From Alteromonadaceae bacterium BrNp21-10 (lineage in GTDB: Bacteria; Pseudomonadota; Gammaproteobacteria; Enterobacterales; Alteromonadaceae), in contig JAUHQD010000013.1 of assembly GCA_030418115.1 (NCBI GenBank), forward strand, positions 1 through 64,000: a stretch of DNA of 64,000 nt. The letters are read 5' to 3'. Positions 36,578 through 45,812 of this stretch are shown in pieces. The notes beneath the pieces are model-generated. The model was not told the DNA's origin. It did no database searches and saw only the letters and a program-made list of their open reading frames with translations. The position numbers and the translations under genes were made by a program. Numbering within the stretch: the stretch's first letter is position 1; every line of letters begins with the position of its first letter.

Positions 36578-37191
36578 CAGGAACCCTCCAACTTAAAGTC
36601 CAACTGCACTTTCATATTGAATTGTTTAACTGGCTTACCATCCACGATCTTTGGTTTATATTTCCAGCGACCTAGCGCACGACGAGCTTCACGGTCAAAG
36701 ACACGTTTAGGTTCGGCTTCGATAACTTCAATATCATCAACGCCACCGACTTCGTTAATAGTAAAAGACAATTGTACCCAGCCTTCTTTACCATCACGAG
36801 CGGCCTGCATTGGATATTTTGGTTCAATCCGTACTATTGGTGTTGCTTCACCATCACGCATCATCGCACCTGGTGCACCGATATCTACCGATGCTCCACC
36901 TACATCCACACCTGGAATGTTAAAACTTAAACTATCTGCATTCGCATCAGATGTTTCTGGTTCAACGGGCTCCATTTTAGGTGGCTGCTGTGGCGGCGGC
37001 GGCGGCGGCGGCGGTACACGACTACGTACTTGCGTACTTGAATCAGGTTCGTTCATGACGATATCGATAACCGGCACAGGCTTAGACTCATCTGGAGCTC
37101 TACCTGTATTGGCTATCAATTTTGCCATCAATACAAACAACGCAAAGGTTATAGCTGCACCTAAAAGTATTGATACTATTAGACGACCCAT
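36577..37191 (-). CDS. tonB: TonB energy-transducing protein, cluster 2 (canonical)
   Basis: 204 residues. N-terminal membrane anchor LIVSILLGAAITFALFVLMA, a run of eight prolines, and a standard TonB C-terminal domain: PIVRIEPKYPMQAARDGKEG, VQLSFTINEVGGVDDIEVI, ALGRWKYKP. Transmits proton-motive-force energy from ExbB/ExbD to outer-membrane receptors, probably including the receptor encoded at 40947-43916. Tightly packed: one base after exbD, and its stop overlaps the TPR gene. Confidence 0.93.
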   Translation of the reverse strand: MGRLIVSILLGAAITFALFVLMAKLIANTGRAPDESKPVPVIDIVMNEPDSSTQVRSRVPPPPPPPPQQPPKMEPVEPETSDANADSLSFNIPGVDVGGASVDIGAPGAMMRDGEATPIVRIEPKYPMQAARDGKEGWVQLSFTINEVGGVDDIEVIEAEPKRVFDREARRALGRWKYKPKIVDGKPVKQFNMKVQLDFKLEGS

Positions 37192-37192
37192 A

Positions 37193-37594
37193 TTAATTAT
37201 CCTTTGCTGCTACCGAGATCCTGTCAATACCCGCGGCCTTGATTTGATCCATAACTTCAACGACAACACCATGTTCAGTTTTGACGTCAGCTTGAAGAAT
37301 AACAACGTCAGTCGGTTGTTCTGCAAGCATTCTTTCTAAGTTTGCACGAACACGTTCTACATCTACTTCACGCTTGTCCATCCAAATATCACCATGCTCA
37401 TTAATAGCAATAAAGATATTCGCAGACTTTTGTTTAGTAGCTTGTTGCGCCTTAGGTTTATTTACTTCTATACCTGCTTCTTTAACGAAAGAGGTAGTTA
37501 CAATAAAGAAGATCAACATGATAAACACGATGTCCAACATCGGTGTCATGTCAATACTAGCTTCTTCTTCTTCTGCACGATGTTTACGAGCCAT
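37193..37594 (-). CDS. exbD: ExbD-type protein, cluster 2
   Basis: 133 residues. Single membrane helix with the key Asp in IDMTPMLDIVFIMLIFFIVT (Asp21), then VNKPKAQQ and a periplasmic domain with DVVILQADVKTEHGVVVEVMD. Proton-channel partner of the ExbB proteins encoded just upstream. A ribosome site (AAAGAGAG) precedes the ATG. Confidence 0.93.
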   Translation of the reverse strand: MARKHRAEEEEASIDMTPMLDIVFIMLIFFIVTTSFVKEAGIEVNKPKAQQATKQKSANIFIAINEHGDIWMDKREVDVERVRANLERMLAEQPTDVVILQADVKTEHGVVVEVMDQIKAAGIDRISVAAKDN

Positions 37595-37606
37595 AAAATT
37601 CTCTCT

Positions 37607-38131
37607 TTAATGATGAGGCAAGCTATCAATTAATTTTTCTTTGGAAAGCTTCACTCTAGCTTCCAAACGTGAACTAAAGAACACGCCGGATAACGCTGCT
37701 ACCATTCCTGCCATTGTAGGAATAGTTGCCATGGAAATACCTGCAGCCATTAAGCGAGGGTTACCAGTACCCTGAACCGCCATCACTTCAAATACTCCGA
37801 TCATGCCTGTTACTGTGCCTAAAAGACCAATAAGTGGGCACATGGCAACGAGCGTTTTAATTAATAACATTCTCGCACTAAGTTTATCTGATGCTTGTGA
37901 AATCCATGTATCACGGATTCTATGCGCATACCATGATTTGGTGTCTGTTCTGCTATCCCAATCTTCTACAATTTGTTTTTGTATATTTGGAAATACAGAA
38001 TTCAAAAACCAATAACGCTCTACCATTAATATCCACATAAGGAAGAGCGCTCCAGCGACGACATACAAAACGTCACCGCCAGCAGCGATAAAATCCCTGA
38101 CAGATTCCCATAACTCTATCAGGTATAGCAT
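37607..38131 (-). CDS. exbB: ExbB-type protein, cluster 2
   Basis: 174 residues from the ATG at 38131 (GGAGAAAG upstream); an in-frame start 24 bases earlier lies inside the preceding gene. Three membrane segments: DVLYVVAGALFLMWILMVE, CPLIGLLGTVTGMIGVFEVM and AGISMATIPTMAGMVAALSGVFF. It has the MAVQGTGNPRLMAAGIS loop of ExbB proteins. Works with TtpC and ExbD as the proton channel that powers TonB. Confidence 0.92.
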   Translation of the reverse strand: MLYLIELWESVRDFIAAGGDVLYVVAGALFLMWILMVERYWFLNSVFPNIQKQIVEDWDSRTDTKSWYAHRIRDTWISQASDKLSARMLLIKTLVAMCPLIGLLGTVTGMIGVFEVMAVQGTGNPRLMAAGISMATIPTMAGMVAALSGVFFSSRLEARVKLSKEKLIDSLPHH

Positions 38132-38132
38132 A

Positions 38133-39485
38133 TTAAGCTTTCTCCGCCTCTGCATGAGTGGCTACGATACCCGCAGTCTGCTCATCCAGAATGTGAACGA
38201 TACTTTTCGCACGGCCAGCAACAATGCTGTGCAATAAAATAAGTGGTAATGCTGCAATAATACCTTGAGCCGTTGTTACCAAGGCCATTGAGATACTACC
38301 CGCCATAATTTTCGGGTCGCCAGTACCAAACAAAGTAATTTGTTGGAAGGTCGCAATCATACCTATTACGGTACCTAGTAGACCCAATAACGGGGCAATG
38401 GCAGCCAAAATCTTAATGATATTAACACCACTTTCTATACGAGGCAGTTCGCGCAAGATTGCTTCATCTAACTTAAGCTCTAAGTTTTCAACATCAGCAT
38501 TCTTATTCTCATTGTAAACATTAAGAATTCGCCCAAGAGGGTTAGCTGCTGATGGGTTAGATATATTCTTAAGTTGTGCACGCATTTTTCCGCCAACTAA
38601 TGTAAGCGCAATAATTTTGTACACAGCAATGATTAAACCTAGGAAGAATAAACCAGTGATAACATAACCTGGTAAACCACCTGCATGATATCTTTCCATC
38701 ATAGTTGCTTTAGAAATTAACAGACCTAAGATGCCACCTTTTGATGGATCCACATAGAAAGGTTGAATGCCAGAAGTTTCTTCAGAAAAATCAATAGCTG
38801 AATCTGTCATGAAAGAATCAGGTTGACGACCTAATGGTAATACTTGTTTACTGCTGTCTTGATAGACAAGATAACCTTGTTCACCAACTAGGTTAAAAGA
38901 ACCTATACGTACAACCGACTGCGTACTAGAACCACCATCAAGACTAACTACTTCAGTATTAAAGCGTGAAACTTTACCTGACTGAGTCATTTCCGTTTGC
39001 ATTGCAAACCATAATTCTTCCAACTCACTTAAGTTTGGAAGGCCTTTAGATTCAGAGGCCATGTCCGCTAAGAAATCAGAACGTCCAGGGAATTCAGCAC
39101 TAACAATTGATGTAGAAATACGACCATAAGCTTCTGCAGAGGCTTGACGTACCACACCAAACATTTCACCTAAAGTTCCAAGGGCATTTTTCAGCTCTTG
39201 TTCTTTATTAGCTAACGTTACTTCATTAGCAGCAAATTGTTTTGCTAAATCATCACCACGTTTCTGCTGAGCTTTCAAATCAGCTTGAGCTTTACGCAAC
39301 AAAGCTTGTTTGTCCGCACGAGCACTATTGAACTCGGCTTCACGTTGAGTATTAACGCGAGCTTCACTCACACGATTTTTCTTTACTTGTTCAAGTAATT
39401 GGTCAAGCGTTGTAGCAGTTTGTGCTTGAACCGAACTTACAGCCAATACGGCTGTAATCAAAACAGATTTGAATAAAATTTTCAT
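38133..39485 (-). CDS. TtpC-like large ExbB protein, cluster 2
   Basis: 450 residues. A signal peptide (VLITAVLAVSSVQAQ) precedes a coiled-coil periplasmic domain (about 25-110, Lys/Gln/Ala-rich), then a middle domain and three membrane segments (YVITGLFFLGLIIAVYKII, IAPLLGLLGTVIGMIATFQ, LVTTAQGIIAALPLILLHS). In Vibrio this long ExbB homologue (TtpC) is required for TonB2-dependent iron uptake. Its stop precedes the exbB ATG by one base. Confidence 0.9.
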   Translation of the reverse strand: MKILFKSVLITAVLAVSSVQAQTATTLDQLLEQVKKNRVSEARVNTQREAEFNSARADKQALLRKAQADLKAQQKRGDDLAKQFAANEVTLANKEQELKNALGTLGEMFGVVRQASAEAYGRISTSIVSAEFPGRSDFLADMASESKGLPNLSELEELWFAMQTEMTQSGKVSRFNTEVVSLDGGSSTQSVVRIGSFNLVGEQGYLVYQDSSKQVLPLGRQPDSFMTDSAIDFSEETSGIQPFYVDPSKGGILGLLISKATMMERYHAGGLPGYVITGLFFLGLIIAVYKIIALTLVGGKMRAQLKNISNPSAANPLGRILNVYNENKNADVENLELKLDEAILRELPRIESGVNIIKILAAIAPLLGLLGTVIGMIATFQQITLFGTGDPKIMAGSISMALVTTAQGIIAALPLILLHSIVAGRAKSIVHILDEQTAGIVATHAEAEKA

Positions 39486-39490
39486 TCTGA

Positions 39491-40264
39491 TTACTCCGCA
39501 GCTTTAATTGGTAGTTTAATTAAGTCATAAGGTACCAATTTCTTGGCCATCTTAACCGCTTTAGTTACAGAGCCAAGGTATTCATCACCTAACTCATCCC
39601 ATGCGCGTGTATCATTATTCCAAACCCAAGCTGTTTTCTGATCTAATGACAATGCCATTAGTGCAGTACGACCTAGATTGAAGAAATCAACAGCGATTTC
39701 GGTGCCGTTGAAATTCAACTTACCTTGGTAAGCACGGATCAATGAACCGTATTCGTTTTCAATTTGATATGCTTCCAATACCTGACGGAATTGTTCAGAA
39801 ACAGATACGTTTGAACGAGTCATTAACTCACGTAAACGAACAACTCGAGCTTCACGCTCTTCTTTATTAATTGGTACGTCCAATTGAATAAATTGTTCCA
39901 ACGCATCAATCATACGGTACATCAACGGTACAACGCCTTGTTTAGTTTCTTCAATAGAATCTATTTGACGTTGAAGTGAATCAATACCTGCTTGTTGGTC
40001 AGCAACCAAACGCGCTACGTGATCGTTATAAACTTCCAAATTCTCAGTTTCATCCGTTACTTGACGATACTCTGCCAATAACTCCTGAGTTTGCTCGTAG
40101 ATGCTATTAATTTTTTTCTGAGACTGAGCTGCAGCGGCATGAATTTTACCTTCTTCTTTATGAAGGTCATTTAGCGTATCTGCAGAAACAATCTGGCTAC
40201 TACCAAGAGCGAAAGCTCCGATTACGGCAGCAGCAATGACATTTCTTTTGCTTACTTTGGACAT
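39491..40264 (-). CDS. DUF3450 periplasmic coiled-coil protein, cluster 2
   Basis: 257 residues from the ATG at 40264. A signal peptide (VIAAAVIGAFALGSSQIVSA) is followed by a coiled coil (about 25-105), ERARVVRLRELMTRSNVSVSE-type helices and a C-terminal domain with FFNLGRTALMALSLD and AWVWNNDTRAW. First gene of the operon, five bases before ttpC. An in-frame upstream start adds 16 residues and would disrupt the signal peptide. Role in the TonB complex is inferred from constant gene neighbourhood. Confidence 0.85.
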   Translation of the reverse strand: MSKVSKRNVIAAAVIGAFALGSSQIVSADTLNDLHKEEGKIHAAAAQSQKKINSIYEQTQELLAEYRQVTDETENLEVYNDHVARLVADQQAGIDSLQRQIDSIEETKQGVVPLMYRMIDALEQFIQLDVPINKEEREARVVRLRELMTRSNVSVSEQFRQVLEAYQIENEYGSLIRAYQGKLNFNGTEIAVDFFNLGRTALMALSLDQKTAWVWNNDTRAWDELGDEYLGSVTKAVKMAKKLVPYDLIKLPIKAAE

Positions 40265-40946
40265 AGTTCCCAACCAATTTTTTAGTATTGAATCCTCATC
40301 TTTTGGCAACAACGCCTAAGCGACAAGGGGCTTAAATACGATATGTAATAAGAGATGTATTCATTCATAGATAGATACAATGAATACGACCGCCGAATAT
40401 TCACATGGATTATAGGCTTGAGTCAAGCCACCTTAAGCCAACAAAGTTAATAATTTGTAGTTATGTCGTTAAAAAACAAATTAAATAAATATAATGAGAA
40501 TTTAGTTATATTAAGTGAAAATATTATACTATCTTGATGATCAGTCATCTGGAATTAATATAAGAAGAAATACTCATATCATCCTTATTAGGAGGTAAAT
40601 TGAAAAAGCTGAACACCTAGCTTCTATAATCAAAAAATGTAACAATTACTACATTTTCAAAATGTTCCTTACAACCTAAAAATAACCCACTAAAGAAATA
40701 TTATTCTCATTAATATTATTAAGCTATCTCACCTGCTTTTCAGCAGAGAATCTTGAGTTTTGCTTCACAGATATCCCATATTAAGTTTAATGACTTTTAT
40801 TGACGTAAAAACGATCTTTCTCACTTTATACTTAATATGACCAAGTAGCTAAAAATAGTAAGAAATTCGTCATCCATCGGTCACAAAAATTTACTTGGCG
40901 GCAAAAAAAAGCTCCCAATTGGGAGCCTTTCTATTAACAATTTCTT
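40265..40946. other. 682-bp AT-rich region upstream of TonB cluster 2
   Basis: No gene seen. The half nearest the DUF3450 gene should hold the operon promoter. Two TGAGAAT/ATTCTCA motifs, resembling the core of a Fur iron box, lie at 40494-40500 and 40703-40709 in opposite orientation. The receptor's terminator is at 40901-40926. Confidence 0.4.
40901..40926 (-). terminator. Terminator of the TonB-dependent receptor gene
   Basis: GCTCCC / GGGAGC stem (40911-40916 / 40921-40926, loop AATT) followed on the minus strand by eight T. It lies 20 bases after the receptor stop. Confidence 0.92.
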
Positions 40947-43916
40947 TTAGAAAGAAATACGAGCACCTAAGTAGATGCGGCGAGGGTCAACCCAACGGCT
41001 TGCCTCACCAAATGCGTATGCACCGTCTCCCGCTAGTAGATCTTGTTCTCTATCTGCAGCTTGATCATCAAGTAAGTTGAAGACGTCCAAGAACACTTCT
41101 CCTTTATAACCATCAAAGTCATGGGTATATTTAACTCGAACATCTAAAGTGCCATACGAATCTGCAGTATGTGCGCCTACTGAGTTTTCAGCTACCCACC
41201 GTGATTCTACTCCACCATTTTCATAAGCTGAATCAACACGAATTGGCAAGTGGCGACCAGAAACAGACCACGTTTCACTATAACGTAAACCAGAATTCCA
41301 ATTATAAATAGCACCAATTTCGATACCATTATCAAAATAATAAGAACCCGCTACTTTTGCTAACCACTCAATGTTACCAGGTTGTTTACCGTTCATACCA
41401 GGAGCGCGCGGATCTAACCACACAACATCGCCTTGGAAGTCAGCATTACCATCAGAGTTAGAATTACCTTCAGCGTCATTATAAGTTATTGATGCTAACA
41501 TAAACCAGTTATCTGAGCGGTGCTTATTGAATGTCAATTCATAACCCTGATACTTACGTTCACCACCAGCTAAGGTACCGATAACATAGTTAGAATTTGG
41601 CAAAGTATCATAACCAAAATAGCTCAACGGCAAGTAATAATCAGTACCAGCTAAAGTTTCGGTATATAAGTGAAGATCATAATCTTCTAAAATATCACCA
41701 GACTTACGCTTTGTGTATGTCGCTTCAATACTCATATCATCGGTAAGTGATTGTGAATAACCTAATAATATTTCGTCAGTATATGGCGTTTTGGTATTAG
41801 GAGAAAAAAATGCGTCTTGAACTTGAGCACCACCACGAGTACGGAAAGTTAGCCATTTTTCACCGATATAAATTTGCTCTTCACGAACTGAACCATTCAA
41901 TGTACCAGCGAATGATGTCATATCGTTACGAATAGGATCGTAATAGCGGCCGGCAAATGCCCAAACCTTACTTTCTCCATCACCATTAATGTCATAAACA
42001 GCACTTAAGCGTGGAGCAATATCCCAGTCGAAGGTATAGATATTAGAACCGTCAGTACCGAAGTGTTTCCACTGCTCAGCACGTAAGCCTAAGTTAATAG
42101 TTAAATCATTATAAGTCCAAGCATCCTGAACATAGACAATTCCACCTTCAGATTGGAATTCTAGAGGAGCAGCTGAAGTTTGAGCAATGCGATATGAATT
42201 GACTGCACCGCTTGGATTATTCGTAGTGCTATCGAAGACAATAGCACTTGCTTCATCTGCATCCACCGTACCATCACCATTGCTATCCAACACCCCAACA
42301 AAGTAGGCTTTTTCACTACTTTTTTCAATATTTTCAACAATTCTAACGTAATCGTCACTAACAAATGCAGCATCACCGGTAAAATTACTATTTACATAGT
42401 CACCTAGGCTCATGCCCAAAGCATCACTGCTTAACGAGGTATACTGCGCACCATCACCTGTATATAGCAGATCTGTCTTACGAGTATTGGTTATTTTGCT
42501 ATAGCCGAACTCAATTGTGTGCTCGCCCCAATTCGTATCCAAGTAATATTCCAAATCAATACTATAAGATTTTTTATTACGGAACTGAATTGAGTTAGAA
42601 CCATAGCCACCTTTACTTAGTTGCTCTAAGCTTGCACCACTGTCGGCAGCATACAAAACATCGTTTCTTGTAGAATCATCAGATGCAAAACCTGAAATCT
42701 CAGCTTCATGATTGTAATAATTTAATGAAATAATTAAATCATCCCAAGTATGAGTATATTCAACCTTGTAATTATCCCCACCTTGCTTTTGAGCTCTATC
42801 ACGATTGTTAAGAACAGTTGGATCACTTGACCCACTTATATCAGTTGGATCATTGAAGTACGTTAACTGAAAGCGGTCATTATCAGTCATTTGATAAGTT
42901 AACTTAGCGAAACCATACTCAGAATCATTATCAATAGAACGCTGTATCGTTCCCGTATCTGGGTTAGATACATCATCGGCTCTGTTTTTCTTCTGATAAG
43001 ATGCAAAGAACCACAGCTTATCCTTAATAAGTGGTCCACCAACGGTAAAAGCTGTGTCATACGTTGAAAAAGAAGAGTCTGGCTCATGTTTATTGTCAGA
43101 CACTAAACTATCATTTTGCAAATAGTAGTTAATTGAACCTGTCCACTCGTTACTACCTGACTTAGTCACCACTCGAGATACTAGACCAGAACCACCTGCA
43201 TACTTAGCAGGAATCCCGCCAGTAATAACCTGTTGCTCTTGAATAATTTCAGAGTTGAAGTTTGCACCGTATGTACCAGTAGTACCATCTGTTACATCAA
43301 TTCCATCAATGTAATACACATTGTCAGAAGAGCTACCTGATGTATTACCTTTTGAATCTACTGCATCGGAATAGTTAACACCAGACTTAGAAGATGGGTT
43401 ACCACCGTCACTTGGCTTAGTACCAGGCGCTAGTTGCAAATAAGACTGGTATGAACGAGCTGTTGGCAAGGATTCAGTCATATCAAGTGTAATATCAACA
43501 CCGGCTTGTGAAGAGGTTGTATCAATTGTAGCTAATTGACGACCAGTCACTTCAATTGTTTCCATGCTGCCAGAGCCTGAAGTCATTACGTAGTTAAGAT
43601 TTAAACTTTTGTCTGAAGAAACACGAACGTTGTCTGACATAAATGGCTGAAAACCCGAGCCATTAATTGTTACTTCATATTTATTTGAAGGATCTAAACC
43701 ACGTAGGTTTACATAACCATCTGCGTCAGAGACGCCTTCCCCACTGGTTAAACTATCGGGTGTTTTTACCATTACGGTTGCACCAGCTACAGGATTACCT
43801 TGAGAATCGACAACGTGGATCTTAAGACCACCGGTTGATGCTGCAAAAGCACTTGCTGATATAGCTATAGACGCAGCAACAGCTAAAGCCGTTACGCTTT
43901 TCTTAAATGTATACAT
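40947..43916 (-). CDS. Oar-like TonB-dependent outer-membrane receptor
   Basis: 989 residues. A signal peptide (AVAASIAISASAFA) is followed by a carboxypeptidase-regulatory-like domain (GLKIHVVDSQGNPVAGATVMVKT, about 30-115). Next comes a TonB box-like METIEVTG stretch, a plug domain (VYYIDGIDVTDG, GGIPAKYAGGSGLVSRVVTKSG) and a large beta-barrel ending in aromatic YLGARISF. A perfect EF-hand loop (DSNGDGTVDADE, residues 544-555) sits in a predicted extracellular loop. The ligand is unknown; Oar-type receptors are linked to protein or peptide uptake. Probably powered by cluster 2, which lies downstream on the same strand. GGGAGAAAA ribosome site. Confidence 0.88.
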   Translation of the reverse strand: MYTFKKSVTALAVAASIAISASAFAASTGGLKIHVVDSQGNPVAGATVMVKTPDSLTSGEGVSDADGYVNLRGLDPSNKYEVTINGSGFQPFMSDNVRVSSDKSLNLNYVMTSGSGSMETIEVTGRQLATIDTTSSQAGVDITLDMTESLPTARSYQSYLQLAPGTKPSDGGNPSSKSGVNYSDAVDSKGNTSGSSSDNVYYIDGIDVTDGTTGTYGANFNSEIIQEQQVITGGIPAKYAGGSGLVSRVVTKSGSNEWTGSINYYLQNDSLVSDNKHEPDSSFSTYDTAFTVGGPLIKDKLWFFASYQKKNRADDVSNPDTGTIQRSIDNDSEYGFAKLTYQMTDNDRFQLTYFNDPTDISGSSDPTVLNNRDRAQKQGGDNYKVEYTHTWDDLIISLNYYNHEAEISGFASDDSTRNDVLYAADSGASLEQLSKGGYGSNSIQFRNKKSYSIDLEYYLDTNWGEHTIEFGYSKITNTRKTDLLYTGDGAQYTSLSSDALGMSLGDYVNSNFTGDAAFVSDDYVRIVENIEKSSEKAYFVGVLDSNGDGTVDADEASAIVFDSTTNNPSGAVNSYRIAQTSAAPLEFQSEGGIVYVQDAWTYNDLTINLGLRAEQWKHFGTDGSNIYTFDWDIAPRLSAVYDINGDGESKVWAFAGRYYDPIRNDMTSFAGTLNGSVREEQIYIGEKWLTFRTRGGAQVQDAFFSPNTKTPYTDEILLGYSQSLTDDMSIEATYTKRKSGDILEDYDLHLYTETLAGTDYYLPLSYFGYDTLPNSNYVIGTLAGGERKYQGYELTFNKHRSDNWFMLASITYNDAEGNSNSDGNADFQGDVVWLDPRAPGMNGKQPGNIEWLAKVAGSYYFDNGIEIGAIYNWNSGLRYSETWSVSGRHLPIRVDSAYENGGVESRWVAENSVGAHTADSYGTLDVRVKYTHDFDGYKGEVFLDVFNLLDDQAADREQDLLAGDGAYAFGEASRWVDPRRIYLGARISF

Positions 43917-44143
43917 GTATTTTCTCCCTGGACCACTAATAATTTAGTGACTAATTATAGTGTCGCTTGTGCGACTTCTTATTAACAAGGTGATAAGCCT
44001 CGACTACTGATTCTATACATAGTTGTTTAGGGGGGTCAACCAAACCCATGGCCACTTAGTACTCCTGTAGTGACTTTTTTATTTGCACTGGCCAAGCCTT
44101 TCGTAAAACTATCGTTACACAATGTTACAATCTACGTAGTCAA

Positions 44144-45232
44144 CTAACTTAAATAAAATCCTAGCTTTTTACGAATAGATTCAGGCAATTGAGGCAATAC
44201 CGCTTTAGGTAACAAAAATGTCGACATGTTAAAAAAATCAGTAAATATACGGTTCGCTTCCGTTGTTCTTTTTAAATAGTCGTGACCACTAGACCCACCG
44301 GTTCCAATTTTAGTCCCAAGCATCCTTTGCACCATCATGGCATGCCGATATCGCCAGAGGGTCAAATTTTCATCAATCTGCGTCAATTTTTGTATTAATT
44401 GATGGGCAAGATTAAACGCAGGCTCTTCTGAATACTGTTTAATAAACAACGCTGCTAACATCGCTTTATGGGATAACCGAAACTGCCCTGTTGTTAAAAC
44501 GACTTGATACTTTTCAACATCCAATAACGCTGCAAAATTATCTGCAGTCTCATCTAGTATGGCTAACTCTTTCATTCTTTCAACTTCGGTTAATTGATTG
44601 TTTGTCTGAATAATCATGCGATCACTTTCGAGCATCGTAGATGTTGCCTGTGAATATAGCTGCCAGAAATCAAAATCATCCATTTGTAGAAATGGCATCC
44701 TAGATAACCAGTCATCCACCAACTCAAATAAACTAGGTTGATTTTCTAATTCAGTTAAATGCGCTCGTTGTGGATTAGATAAACGCGATAAAAAAGACTG
44801 CTTGTCATCTTCAATGCGGAACTGTCGTTTAAGTCCTAAGGTAATTTCCAACACCTTGAATTGAATACTTTGAAAGCCCGAGGCTGGAATTAAATAATCT
44901 CGAAATGACAAAAAATCCTGAGGCGTCATGGTTTCCAATATTTGAATTTGTTCATTAAGCAATTTTTGAATGACACAAATTCTTTCTAATCGATGAACAA
45001 CCAAACTCAATTCCTGATCTTTCACTTTGCTATTTTTAAAAACCGTAATCACGGCCATCAGTTCATGCAATATTTGTTTAAACCACAATTCATACACTTG
45101 GTGAATAATAATAAACAGAGTCTCATCATGGGCTTCTTCACCATATTTAATACTCTCTGGCTGCTGTGCTGCTAATAACTTATCTAACTGCAAGTAGTCG
45201 GCATAGTTGACTGGCTGTTGATTCTTCCTCAT
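44144..45232 (-). CDS. kynA: Tryptophan 2,3-dioxygenase family protein
   Basis: Heme enzyme opening the indole ring of L-Trp to N-formylkynurenine. 362 residues. Conserved motifs include YADYLQLDKLL, the heme-site HDETLFIIIHQVYELWFKQ, FRDYLIPASGFQSIQFKVLE, and WRYRHAMMVQRMLGTKIGTGG with the substrate-binding TGGSSGHDYL. It is longer than many bacterial forms (about 280), resembling longer gammaproteobacterial versions. No kynurenine hydrolase or monooxygenase gene lies beside it. It is divergent from comFB. Confidence 0.9.
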   Translation of the reverse strand: MRKNQQPVNYADYLQLDKLLAAQQPESIKYGEEAHDETLFIIIHQVYELWFKQILHELMAVITVFKNSKVKDQELSLVVHRLERICVIQKLLNEQIQILETMTPQDFLSFRDYLIPASGFQSIQFKVLEITLGLKRQFRIEDDKQSFLSRLSNPQRAHLTELENQPSLFELVDDWLSRMPFLQMDDFDFWQLYSQATSTMLESDRMIIQTNNQLTEVERMKELAILDETADNFAALLDVEKYQVVLTTGQFRLSHKAMLAALFIKQYSEEPAFNLAHQLIQKLTQIDENLTLWRYRHAMMVQRMLGTKIGTGGSSGHDYLKRTTEANRIFTDFFNMSTFLLPKAVLPQLPESIRKKLGFYLS

Positions 45233-45337
45233 TTTTCACCTCTGTCATTATTTTTAAATGTTTACATTGGCACATTACAGAAACCATCTATACTGGCTAT
45301 AGCATCATAATTTTCAATAAGTTAGGAGAAACTTAAA

Positions 45338-45610
45338 ATGAAGCTCGATGACGACATTCATAATTATTGTGAACATCTTGTATTAGAACGGATTCAGGAA
45401 TTAAAGATCGATAAAACTAAATCTGCCGATTATATAGCCGATCTTTGTTGCCTCGCTTTAAATCAGGCACCACCTCGCTATATTCGTTACGAAGTTGATA
45501 TGTCCTTTTACCTTTCACAAAATGAACGCCAGCAAATGGAACTTAATGTTAGAACAGCAATAGAAAAAGCGATTAAATATTTGGATGAAAATATTGAAAA
45601 GGGGAACTAA
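45338..45610 (+). CDS. ComFB family protein
   Basis: 90 residues matching the late-competence ComFB family: DDIHNYCEHLVLERIQEL, YIADLCCLALNQAPPRYIRY, and the Cys pair near the centre. Family members in Gram-negative bacteria have been connected to cyclic-di-nucleotide binding, but the function here is not shown. GGAGAAAC lies before the ATG. Its stop is 11 bases from the end of the convergent ffs gene. Confidence 0.85.
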   Translation: MKLDDDIHNYCEHLVLERIQELKIDKTKSADYIADLCCLALNQAPPRYIRYEVDMSFYLSQNERQQMELNVRTAIEKAIKYLDENIEKGN

Positions 45611-45620
45611 ACAGGATTTA

Positions 45621-45733
45621 GGTGGCAACCCAATCAGCCACATCCCGGCACATGAGTTCTTTGCTACGGCTGCTCCCTTCCGAGTCTGACCGAGTTCACA
45701 AAGTATCATTGCGAGAGGACCAAAAGGGTCACC
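45621..45733 (-). ncRNA. ffs: Signal recognition particle RNA (4.5S)
   Basis: On the minus strand the transcript starts GGTGACCC and ends GGGTTGCCACC, which pair to close the long hairpin. The conserved domain IV apex is present as GGTCAGACTCGGAAGG followed by AGCAGCC, and GTGCCGGGATGTGGCTG returns the other arm. Length about 113 bases. This RNA binds Ffh for co-translational targeting. Short open frames across it are chance. Confidence 0.95.
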
Positions 45734-45760
45734 ATAGATACGCTCAAGCGAGCGGCGCGC

Positions 45761-45789
45761 ATTATCTACAATCACCATTAATTATGCAA
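45761..45789 (-). promoter_or_regulatory. Promoter of ffs
   Basis: On the minus strand TTGCAT (45789-45784), a 17-base spacer and GATAAT (45766-45761), followed by a GC-rich discriminator (GCGCGCCGC) typical of stringently controlled stable RNAs. The predicted start is about 20 bases before the mature 5' end, consistent with an RNase P-trimmed leader. Confidence 0.8.
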
Positions 45790-45812
45790 GCCGAAAACAC
45801 CACCCATTTGCA

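Noticed and set aside
36560-37339. Long plus-strand frame with a poly-Gly run
   Set aside because: Antisense of the poly-proline segment of tonB; no family resemblance or ribosome site.
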